Shown here piece by piece: positions 50,741-59,288 of a stretch of 59,288 bases of DNA (position 1 is its first letter; the number at the start of each line of letters is the position of its first letter). A program made the translations under genes and the position numbers. The notes below the pieces were generated by a model, which searched no databases, was not told where the DNA came from, and saw nothing but the letters and a program-made list of their open reading frames with translations. Source of the DNA: Microbacterium sp. MYb72 (GTDB lineage Bacteria; Actinomycetota; Actinomycetes; Actinomycetales; Microbacteriaceae); the NCBI RefSeq assembly GCF_002979415.1, contig NZ_PCOT01000025.1, forward strand, positions 1 to 59,288, given 5' to 3'.

Positions 50741-51466
50741 ATGCGCATCCTCGTCGCGAACGTGAACACCACCCAGACGATGACCGACGGCATCGCCGAG
50801 GCCGCGAGAGCGGTCGCATCCCCCGGCACCGACATCATCGGGCTCACCCCCGACTTCGGCGCCGAATCCTGCGAGGGCAACTTCGAGAGCTACCTCGCCG
50901 CGATCGCCGTGATGGACAAGATCGTCCGGTACGACGGCGAGTACGACGCGGTCATCCAGGCGGGCTACGGCGAGCACGGGCGCGAGGGGCTCCAGGAGCT
51001 GCTCACGGTCCCGGTCGTCGACATCACCGAGGCCGCGGCATCCACCGCCATGTACCTGGGGCGCTCGTACTCCGTCGTCACGACGCTCGACCGTGCGGTG
51101 CCGCTCATCGAGGACCGTCTGATCCTCGCGGGGCTCCACGACCGCTGCGCCTCGGTCCGGTCCTCCGGTCTCGGCGTTCTCGAGCTCGAGTCCGACCCCG
51201 AGCGCGCGATCGAGGCCATCGCCGCCGAGGCGCAGAAGGCGGTCGAGATCGACCGTGCCGAGGTGATCGTGCTCGGCTGCGGCGGCATGGCCGAGCTCAA
51301 GGACCGCGTCGTCGAGCTGTGCGGCGTGCCCGTCGTCGACGGCGTGCAGGCCGCGGTGGCCGTGGCCGAGGGGCTCGTGCGTCTCGGCCTCACGACCTCG
51401 AAGGTGCGCACGTACGCGCCGCCGCGCCCCAAGCGCATCACCGGCTTCGGACCCTCCGCGCGCTGA
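50741..51466 (+). CDS. Asp/Glu/hydantoin racemase family protein lacking the first catalytic Cys
   Basis: 241 residues. The family start ILVANVNTTQTMTDGI and ITEAAASTAMYLG loop are clear. Allantoin and hydantoin racemases use two cysteines. The second is present (Cys180 in VIVLGCGGM). The first, normally in an ACFG context, is Gly75 (VIQAGYGEHG). A Gly/Cys pair is the pattern of arylmalonate decarboxylase rather than of a two-base racemase. The product may therefore not racemise allantoin. Between the allantoin permease and allantoinase; ATG 50741 with AGGGAGA. Confidence 0.75.
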   Translation: MRILVANVNTTQTMTDGIAEAARAVASPGTDIIGLTPDFGAESCEGNFESYLAAIAVMDKIVRYDGEYDAVIQAGYGEHGREGLQELLTVPVVDITEAAASTAMYLGRSYSVVTTLDRAVPLIEDRLILAGLHDRCASVRSSGLGVLELESDPERAIEAIAAEAQKAVEIDRAEVIVLGCGGMAELKDRVVELCGVPVVDGVQAAVAVAEGLVRLGLTTSKVRTYAPPRPKRITGFGPSAR

Positions 51467-51526
51467 AGCGCGCACAATCGATACAACGGACATCGTCGGC
51501 ACCGCAGCCGGCAGAAGGGAAGCGAC

Positions 51527-52921
51527 ATGTCGCAGGAGAACGAGCACCAGGATGCCGGAGCGGTGTCGCTCGACCCGACGGGGGAGCACTACGACCTGGT
51601 GATCCGCGGGCAGCGGGTGCTCACCTCGGCGGGCGTCCGTCCTCGTGAGGTCGGCATCCGCCACGGCGTGATCGTCGCGATGCAGCCCCTGGGGAACAAC
51701 CTCGACGGCGCCGAGATCATCGAGCTCGCCGACGATGAGACCCTCATCCCGGGCCTCGTCGACACCCACGTGCACGTGAACGAGCCCGGCAGGACCGAGT
51801 GGGAGGGCTTCGCCTCCGCCACGCGCGCCGCCGCCGCCGGCGGGGTCACGACCATCGTCGACATGCCGCTGAACAGCATCCCGCCGACCATCAGCGTCGA
51901 GGCGCTGAACATCAAGCGCGAGGCCGCGAAGGGGCAGACCCACGTCGACGTGGGCTTCTGGGGTGGCGCCGTGCCCGGCAACACCGCCGACCTCCGTCCG
52001 CTGCACGACGCCGGGGTCTTCGGATTCAAGAGCTTCCTGCTGCACTCCGGTGTGGACGAGTTCCCGCCGCTGGACGCCGACGAGCTCGAGAAGGATATGC
52101 GGGAACTCGCGACGTTCGACTCGGTCATGATCGTGCACGCCGAGGACTCCCGCGCGATCGACCGCGCCCCGCAGCCCGAGGGCGACGACTACGCGAAGTT
52201 CCTCGCGTCGCGCCCCCGCGGCGCCGAGAACCTCGCGATCGCCGAGGTCATCGAGCGTGCGCGCTGGACGGGTGGACGCGCGCACATCCTGCACCTGTCG
52301 TCGTCGGATGCGCTGCCCATGCTGCGCTCCGCCAAGAACGACGGCCTCAAGCTCACGGTCGAGACCTGCCCGCATTACCTCACGCTCACGGCCGAGGAGA
52401 TCCCGCACGGCGCCACGCAGTTCAAGTGCTGCCCGCCGATCCGCGAGGCGGGCAACCGCGAGCAGCTGTGGCAGGGCCTGGAGGACGGCACGATCGACTT
52501 CATCGTGTCGGACCACTCGCCGTCGACCCTCGACCTCAAGGACCTCGAGAACGGCGACTTCGCCGTGGCCTGGGGCGGCGTCGCGTCGCTGCAGCTCGGC
52601 CTCTCGCTGATCTGGACCGAGGCCCGTCAGCGCGGCCTCTCGCTCGAGACGGTCGTCGCGTGGATGAGCGAGCGCCCCGCGCAGTTCGCCGGGCTCACGG
52701 GCAAGGGGCGCATCGCCCCCGGCTACGACGCCGACTTCTCGATCTTCGCGGCGGATGACGCGTACGTCGTCGACGTGAACAAGCTGCACCACAAGAACCC
52801 GCTCACGCCGTACCACGGCAAGGCCCTCGCGGGCGTCGTGCGCAAGACCTGGCTGCACGGCGAGGTCATCGACTTCGAGAGCCCGCGCGGTCGTCTGCTT
52901 CGTCGCGGGATGACCGAGTAG
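51527..52921 (+). CDS. allB: Allantoinase
   Basis: 464 residues. Hydrolyses (S)-allantoin to allantoate. Amidohydrolase metal site complete: DTHVHVNEPG, carboxylated Lys in GFKSFLLHSG, His in IVHAED and ILHLSS, Asp in VSDHSPS. The ETCPHYLTL and QFKCCPPIRE blocks are typical of AllB rather than dihydropyrimidinase. ATG 51527 with AAGGGAAG. Separated by 60 bases from the racemase-like gene; a terminator follows. Confidence 0.94.
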   Translation: MSQENEHQDAGAVSLDPTGEHYDLVIRGQRVLTSAGVRPREVGIRHGVIVAMQPLGNNLDGAEIIELADDETLIPGLVDTHVHVNEPGRTEWEGFASATRAAAAGGVTTIVDMPLNSIPPTISVEALNIKREAAKGQTHVDVGFWGGAVPGNTADLRPLHDAGVFGFKSFLLHSGVDEFPPLDADELEKDMRELATFDSVMIVHAEDSRAIDRAPQPEGDDYAKFLASRPRGAENLAIAEVIERARWTGGRAHILHLSSSDALPMLRSAKNDGLKLTVETCPHYLTLTAEEIPHGATQFKCCPPIREAGNREQLWQGLEDGTIDFIVSDHSPSTLDLKDLENGDFAVAWGGVASLQLGLSLIWTEARQRGLSLETVVAWMSERPAQFAGLTGKGRIAPGYDADFSIFAADDAYVVDVNKLHHKNPLTPYHGKALAGVVRKTWLHGEVIDFESPRGRLLRRGMTE

Positions 52922-52932
52922 CGGCGCTCTTC

Positions 52933-52967
52933 GGGGCGGGTCCGGGCACTGCGCTCGGGCCCGCCCC
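52933..52967. terminator. Terminator after allantoinase
   Basis: GGGGCGGGTCCGGGC (52933-52947) pairs with GCTCGGGCCCGCCCC (52953-52967), with one G-T and one other mismatch; 12 bases past the stop and followed by TCTTCGT. Confidence 0.75.
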
Positions 52968-53050
52968 TCTTCGTGTGCGGCTGCTCTGTGTGCGGGTATC
53001 TCGCGGGACGGCGCCCCTGTTCTGCGTATCTGCGTCTGGAGTTGCGTGTC

Positions 53051-53254
53051 GGCATCCGAAATTCGGACGGTTGCAGGGAATTCGGATGATTCCGACGCGT
53101 GCGTCCGAGGAAGGCGGCGGCATCCGAAATTCGGACGGTTGCAGGGAATTCGGATGATTCCGACGCGTGCGTCCGAGGAAGGTGGCGGCATCCGAAGTTC
53201 GGACGGATGCGCGGAATTCGGATGATTCCGACGCGAGCGTCCGAAAATCCTGCG
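53051..53254. repeat. Three tandem 68-bp repeats upstream of the clpB-like gene
   Basis: Units start at 53051, 53119 and 53187. Each contains three short inverted repeats: CCGAAATTCGG, TCGGATGATTCCGA and GACGCGTGCGTC (slightly changed in unit 3). Units 1 and 2 are nearly identical, unit 3 diverges. The 502-base gap 52922-53423 holds this array, the allB terminator and the clpB promoter; I see no gene in it. Confidence 0.85.
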
Positions 53255-53352
53255 ATCGTCCGAAAGGAAGGGAGGGATGGAGAACCGGGGAGAGTGTGGG
53301 CGGCCCGGCGGAGGGATGCTGCGGGCGTTGACGGGAGGCAGGGGAGAGGAGT

Positions 53353-53379
53353 AAAGTTGAGCCAACACCACTCAACTTT
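53353..53379 (+). promoter_or_regulatory. HAIR-like HspR operator before the clpB-like gene
   Basis: Perfect 9-bp inverted repeat: AAAGTTGAG (53353-53361), 9 bases, CTCAACTTT (53371-53379). Trimmed, it matches the actinobacterial HspR element (CTTGAGT, 7 bases, ACTCAAG) except at the outer base and one inner base per arm. HspR control of clpB is well known in actinobacteria. Confidence 0.75.
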
Positions 53380-53423
53380 GATCCAGAACGGATCCACCAG
53401 AAGGAGACTCCCCAGGAGGACGA

Positions 53424-55637
<2,214 letters not shown>

Positions 55638-55660
55638 GTGCCGCCCGCGGTTTGATGCGG

Positions 55661-55720
55661 GTGAGGGGTCAGAGAATGCCGCTGCGGGGATGCCCGTGGC
55701 GGCACTCTCTGACCCCTCAC
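55661..55720. terminator. Long hairpin between convergent clpB and hydrolase genes
   Basis: 22-base arms, 21 pairing: GTGAGGGGTCAGAGAATGCC onward from 55661, and the mirror ending CTCTGACCCCTCAC at 55720, loop about 16 bases. Confidence 0.75.
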
Positions 55721-55758
55721 CTTTGCGCGGCGGGGGCGTTTCGTCTCGCTGCGCCCGC

Positions 55759-56784
55759 TCAACGATCGAGGGCGAAGCGGTCGGCGATCCAGGCGGCGGC
55801 CTGCGAGGGGGCGTGCTGCGGATGCATCGTGCCGGAGTGGTGGGTCGGCCACCACGCGGAGGTCAGCGCCACGCCCGTCGCGCGGTACCGGCGCAGCAGG
55901 CGCGCGGTCAGGGGCGCGGGGGCGACCTCGTCGAATCGCGCGGCGTCGATCCGCACCGGCGCGCGCAGCCTCGTGAGCGACGCGACCTCGTTCGCACGGA
56001 AGCTCGCGGCGAGACGTGCGAACAGCTCGTCGCCCTCGCGTCCTCCGATGCGGCCGGGGGCGATGCCTCCCCATGACGTCCGGGCCGCGAGCTCCGTCAG
56101 GCACAGCTCGTCGAGGTCGGGCCAGAGCTCCGCGGCGCGAGGGCCGAGGCCGTCGGAGGCGATCAGCTCCAGCATCCGCTCGTCCGTCGTCGCGGCGCCG
56201 CGGAGCATCAGGGCGATCAGCGCCGACACCACGCCCGAGCCCGCGAAGCGCGCGCCGATCCTGCGGGACAGGCCGATGCTGAGGTCCATCCGGGTGACGG
56301 GGGCGAACGCCGCCGTGCCGACCAGCCGCGCGCCCGCGACGGGCGCGACCGAGGCGTGCAGCGCGGCCACGGCGCCCTCGGAGTGACCGGCCGCCACCCA
56401 CGCGTCACCGAGGTCGGCGTCGAACGACGCGCGCGCCCGCACCATCGCGTGCATCGACTCCGCCAGGGACGCGCCGATCAGGTACGGATGGATGCCGGGT
56501 CCGCCGATGCCCTCGTAGTCGGGACGCAGCACGGCGATGCCCCGCGCGACGAGCATCCGGCACAGGGCGTCTCCCTGCGACATCCGCCGCCACTCCGGAT
56601 GCTCGGGGCTTCCGATGCTCGGCGCCGACCGCGGCGAGCCGCCCGTCGTCATGTGCCCGAAGACGACGACGGGTCGGCCCCCGGCGGGCGCAGGCCCGTC
56701 CGGAACGTGCAGCAGCCCGGTCTGCTCCTGCACCGAGCCGTCGATCCCCGCAGCGGGGAAGGTGACGACGCGACCAGGGATCAC
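55759..56784 (-). CDS. Alpha/beta hydrolase, secretory-lipase-like
   Basis: 341 residues. Nucleophile elbow AAGHSEGAVAAL, oxyanion region VVVFGHMTTGG, and WPTHHSGTM near the C-terminus providing the His. The layout with a large insert after the elbow resembles PF03583-type lipases, but I see no signal peptide. Substrate unknown. GTG start 56784 overlaps the stop of the M28 gene (GTGA), so the two are one operon; the longer upstream frame is the shadow of that gene. Confidence 0.72.
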   Translation of the reverse strand: MIPGRVVTFPAAGIDGSVQEQTGLLHVPDGPAPAGGRPVVVFGHMTTGGSPRSAPSIGSPEHPEWRRMSQGDALCRMLVARGIAVLRPDYEGIGGPGIHPYLIGASLAESMHAMVRARASFDADLGDAWVAAGHSEGAVAALHASVAPVAGARLVGTAAFAPVTRMDLSIGLSRRIGARFAGSGVVSALIALMLRGAATTDERMLELIASDGLGPRAAELWPDLDELCLTELAARTSWGGIAPGRIGGREGDELFARLAASFRANEVASLTRLRAPVRIDAARFDEVAPAPLTARLLRRYRATGVALTSAWWPTHHSGTMHPQHAPSQAAAWIADRFALDR

Positions 56785-58202
56785 CAGCGACCCCGCGGCA
56801 GTCTCCGCCGCAGCGCCGCGGGCATGGTGCCCAGCATCCGTCCGTTCCGCCGGTCGGCGTCGTCGACGAGGTCGGCGAAGAAGCGGGCGACCGGCACCAG
56901 CTGCGCGCGATCGATGCGCTCGATCGTGTCGGCGTCGTCGTAGAGGTAGAGGGGGCCGGAGATGAGGCTGATCGTCGGCACCCCCGAGACGAACGTGAAC
57001 GAGGCGTCGGTGGGGATTCCGCCGGCGAAGAACTCCAGCATCCCCGCGCCCATGAGGCTCGTGCCGTGCAGGCGATGGCGCCGGATGCTGCGGGCGATCC
57101 GCCACGTGAAGGCCGGGTTCACGTTCACGAAGATACCGCGCGGCTCGGTCTCGCCCGTGCTCTCGAAGCCGCCGTCGCTGCCTTCGACGGCCCGCAGCCC
57201 GATGTGCTCGATCGTGGCGTTGAGCACGATGTTCCACGGGGAGTCCGGCGACAGGACGTACCGCCGGGCGAACTCGCGGTGCGCCTGATACCCGGTGAAG
57301 TGCGTGTCGAACGTGACGAACAGCAGCGTCTTCTCACGCACGACTCCGGATGCCGCGGCGGCGCCGTAGTGCTCGGCGAGCGCGATGACCTCGGCGGTGC
57401 CCGAGGCGTCTTCGACCGCGCCGGGGCCGATCGAGTCGTGGTGCGACTGGATCATCACGGCATCCGACGTGCGTCCGGGGAGAACGCCGATCACGGTGCG
57501 CGACACGACCTCCTCGCGGGTGATGTCGAGGGTGAGCCGTGCCGCAGGGTGCACGGCGAGGAGCCGCCGCAGCCGCGCCCCTTCGGCGCGCGTGACCCAG
57601 GCGCCGGGGAGCGTGAACAGCGTCCGCCGGTAGTACTCGTTGTGGTAATTGCGGGAGTCAGGGTAGTCGCGCAGCACCCCGATCACGCCCACGGCGCCCT
57701 CCGCGGCCGCGTCGGTGATCGTGCGGGCGAGGGACGTGACGTAGGGATTGCGGCTGCCGAGCACCTCGCGGCGCATCACCCGACGGCCGGGGTCGTGCAG
57801 GTACATGGTCAGCGGCAGCGAGTGCGCCACCGTCATGTCGAACGTGAGGTCGAACAGCACGATCGCCCCGCGCACGTCGTGGCGCCGCACCCGGTCGGCG
57901 CCGATGTCGACCACGCGCGCGTCGATGCGGTGCTCGGCCGTACCGGTCCAGTCGTGCGCGGCGAGTCCGGAGTGCAGGATCGGCGAGCAGGCCAGATCCT
58001 CGTCGCCCACGCGGATGCTGCAGGCGTCGGCCCTCCACGAGAACGAGGGCACCTCCATCACCTGCGTCTCGAGACCCGCCCCCGTGAAGCGCTCCGAGAC
58101 GTACGCGGCAGCGGACTCGCCGCCCGAGGTCCCGGTGGCGCGCGGTGCCATCGCGACGAGATCCTCGATGCTCGCCATGATCGACTCTTCGCTCATACCC
58201 AT
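56781..58202 (-). CDS. M28-family metallopeptidase-like protein with altered metal site
   Basis: 473 residues. The first M28 motif is kept (QSHHDSIGPGAVEDASGTAEVIALAEHY: His and Asp ligands). The usual Glu-Glu pair (as in FEEIGLLGS) is replaced by Asp-Thr-His (TFDTHFTGYQ). A PA-like insert precedes. Catalysis may differ from normal aminopeptidases or be lost. No signal peptide. TAGCCT (58214-58209) six bases before ATG 58202 suggests a leaderless start. Divergent from the Lrp-like regulator, which probably controls it. Confidence 0.65.
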   Translation of the reverse strand: MGMSEESIMASIEDLVAMAPRATGTSGGESAAAYVSERFTGAGLETQVMEVPSFSWRADACSIRVGDEDLACSPILHSGLAAHDWTGTAEHRIDARVVDIGADRVRRHDVRGAIVLFDLTFDMTVAHSLPLTMYLHDPGRRVMRREVLGSRNPYVTSLARTITDAAAEGAVGVIGVLRDYPDSRNYHNEYYRRTLFTLPGAWVTRAEGARLRRLLAVHPAARLTLDITREEVVSRTVIGVLPGRTSDAVMIQSHHDSIGPGAVEDASGTAEVIALAEHYGAAAASGVVREKTLLFVTFDTHFTGYQAHREFARRYVLSPDSPWNIVLNATIEHIGLRAVEGSDGGFESTGETEPRGIFVNVNPAFTWRIARSIRRHRLHGTSLMGAGMLEFFAGGIPTDASFTFVSGVPTISLISGPLYLYDDADTIERIDRAQLVPVARFFADLVDDADRRNGRMLGTMPAALRRRLPRGRW

Positions 58203-58253
58203 GAGGTGAGGCTAGGGAGAACGACGCGATACGGGAACAGTCATGCTGAATCC

Positions 58254-58289
58254 TTCACTTCTCATGGGGAGATGCTTACGATTCGTCAC
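58254..58289 (+). promoter_or_regulatory. Leaderless-type promoter of the Lrp-like gene
   Basis: TTCACT (58254-58259), 17 bases, TACGAT (58277-58282), then 7 bases to the ATG at 58290 and no Shine-Dalgarno sequence in range. This decides for 58290 over the in-frame ATG at 58272. Confidence 0.5.
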
Positions 58290-59267
58290 ATGGACAGTCT
58301 CCGCGACCTCGGCGAGCTCGACCTCGCCATCGTGCACGCCCTGCAGATCGACGCCAGGGCGCCCTGGACGCGCGTCGCAGCAGCGGTGGGAGCGGATGCC
58401 GCGACCGTCGCCCGGCACTGGCAGGCCCTGCGCGAGGAGTCGCTCGCGTGGCTCACGGCCTGGCCGACGCCGGAGCGCTTCTCGTCGACCACCGACGTCG
58501 CGATGGTGCTGCTCGACCCCCGCACGAGCGCCGACGCGGTCGACGGCATCGCGCGGCTCCCGTGGGTGCTGAGCGCCGACGACACCTCGGCCGGCGTGCT
58601 CGTGCTGGTCGCGGGAGCAGGAGGCCTCGCCGTGCTGGGCGACCGCGTGCGCGCCGTCGCGGAGCGGGGGGCGCGCGTGCGACGGATGGACGTGGCCGCG
58701 GCGATCGTGGCCGAGGACTCGACGTGGCGGCTGCGCGTGCTCTCGCGACAGCAGCAGCGGGCGCTGCGGGATCCGTCGCGGCCCGACGAGGCCCGCCCGC
58801 CGAGGGCGGAGATCGTCGCGGAGGTCGCCGAGGCCCTCGACGAGGACCCGCGGATGCCGGCGGCATCCGTCGCGAAGATCCTCGGCGTCTCCGAGGCCAC
58901 CGCCCGCCGCACGGTCGACAGGGCGGTCGCCGCCGGGCTGCTGCGACTCGGCTGCGACCTCGCGATGCCGGCCGCCGGGTACCGTCGGGGTGCGATCCTC
59001 TGGGCGCGTTCCGCCGACGCCGAGGGGGCCGCCGCACGAGCCGCACGCCTGCCGGAGGCGCATCGCGTCGGCATCCTCGTCGGGCGCGCTCCGCTGTTCG
59101 TGGGGGTGCGCGCGCGATCGCTGACGAGCCTGCAGCAGATCGAACAGGCCTGGGGAGACGACATCGACGTCGTCGACCGCTGGACCGTGCTGCGCGGCAT
59201 CAAGCGCAACGGCCACCTGCTCGACGCCTCCGGCCGATCACGTGAGCGCGTGCCGCTGCGCTGGTGA
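58290..59267 (+). CDS. Lrp/AsnC-type regulator with duplicated HTH
   Basis: 325 residues. Two Lrp-like halves: HTH 1 at about 5-50 (LGELDLAIVHALQIDARAPWTRVA, ATVARHWQAL) and HTH 2 near 175-220 (AEVAEALDEDPRMPAASVAKILGVSEATARRTVDRAV), each followed by a ligand-binding-like stretch. Double-HTH AsnC proteins are common in actinobacteria. Divergent from the peptidase/hydrolase operon, so a local amino-acid or peptide-responsive regulator is likely. Ends 21 bases before the window edge. Confidence 0.78.
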   Translation: MDSLRDLGELDLAIVHALQIDARAPWTRVAAAVGADAATVARHWQALREESLAWLTAWPTPERFSSTTDVAMVLLDPRTSADAVDGIARLPWVLSADDTSAGVLVLVAGAGGLAVLGDRVRAVAERGARVRRMDVAAAIVAEDSTWRLRVLSRQQQRALRDPSRPDEARPPRAEIVAEVAEALDEDPRMPAASVAKILGVSEATARRTVDRAVAAGLLRLGCDLAMPAAGYRRGAILWARSADAEGAAARAARLPEAHRVGILVGRAPLFVGVRARSLTSLQQIEQAWGDDIDVVDRWTVLRGIKRNGHLLDASGRSRERVPLRW

Positions 59268-59288
59268 CACGGAGGGGTGCTGTGGGGG

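Noticed and set aside
53051..53254. CRISPR array
   Set aside because: Units are directly adjacent 68-bp tandem repeats with no unique spacers and no cas genes nearby.
50708..53371. 887-codon minus-strand frame across the racemase-like gene, allantoinase and the 68-bp repeats
   Set aside because: Shadow of two clear plus-strand genes; its extra length comes from the repeat array having no stops in that frame.

Overview
The window is high-GC actinobacterial DNA, most likely from the Microbacteriaceae and plausibly Microbacterium. This is an inference from GC-rich codon use, a homodimeric pyruvate dehydrogenase E1 (AceE), an HspR/HAIR-type site in front of a ClpB-like gene, a GH46 chitosanase, and dense use of the heptamer GGATGCC. 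I see no rRNA, tRNA, CRISPR array or insertion sequence. Nearly all of the window encodes one physiological programme: molybdenum cofactor and molybdate supply, purine breakdown to glyoxylate, and assimilation of glyoxylate.

Layout. 1-810: chitosanase, cut by the window edge. 921-10141: molybdenum block, with moaD-moeA-moaC-mog plus an NRDE protein leftward, moeB-moaE rightward, moaA leftward, and a regulator-modA-modB-modC operon leftward. 10382-12538: guanine deaminase and a purine permease behind a long leader. 12736-18357 (leftward): a MocA-like transferase and a first xanthine-dehydrogenase-family enzyme of unusual architecture (2Fe-2S fused to the Moco subunit, separate FAD subunit, XdhC-like factor). 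Divergent from it at 18643-21980: an MFS/SDR/RbsD-FucU/IclR operon. 22058-26919 (leftward): a PIN-domain remnant and a classical xdhABC set. 27078-33473 (rightward): coaBC-like gene, CitE-like lyase, peroxiredoxin, the uraD-hiuH-uricase operon and a urate/xanthine permease. 33756-37258: an SDR and divergent aceE, followed by a 630-bp repeat array. 37892-42362: IclR regulator and divergent malic enzyme, DUF6986-like lyase and allE. 42797-49062: MFS transporter and divergent hyi-glxR-gcl-glxK. 49192-52921: allantoin permease, racemase-like protein and allantoinase. 52922-59267: a 68-bp tandem repeat, an N-domain-less ClpB with a HAIR-like operator, a hydrolase/M28-peptidase pair, and a divergent Lrp-like regulator.

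How it works together. Guanine is deaminated to xanthine; XDH makes urate; uricase, HIU hydrolase and OHCU decarboxylase make (S)-allantoin; allantoinase makes allantoate; AllE acts on ureidoglycine. Allantoate amidohydrolase and a ureidoglycolate-cleaving enzyme are not in the window. Glyoxylate can then go through gcl-glxR-hyi-glxK to phosphoglycerate. I infer a second route through HpcH-fold lyases and malic enzyme to pyruvate. The molybdenum genes supply the cofactor that XDH needs.

The strongest non-gene signal is a shared promoter design. Eight promoter regions carry two or three 15-bp imperfect palindromes (TTnCn, five bases, nGAAA) spaced exactly 21 bp apart. At most of them the array starts within 0-2 bases of a -10 box. 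This defines a local regulon, probably of the IclR-type protein at 37892-38659. One of these promoters (33531-33597) faces no intact gene and is followed by hairpins, suggesting a small RNA or a lost gene. Long near-perfect hairpins sit between several convergent gene pairs.
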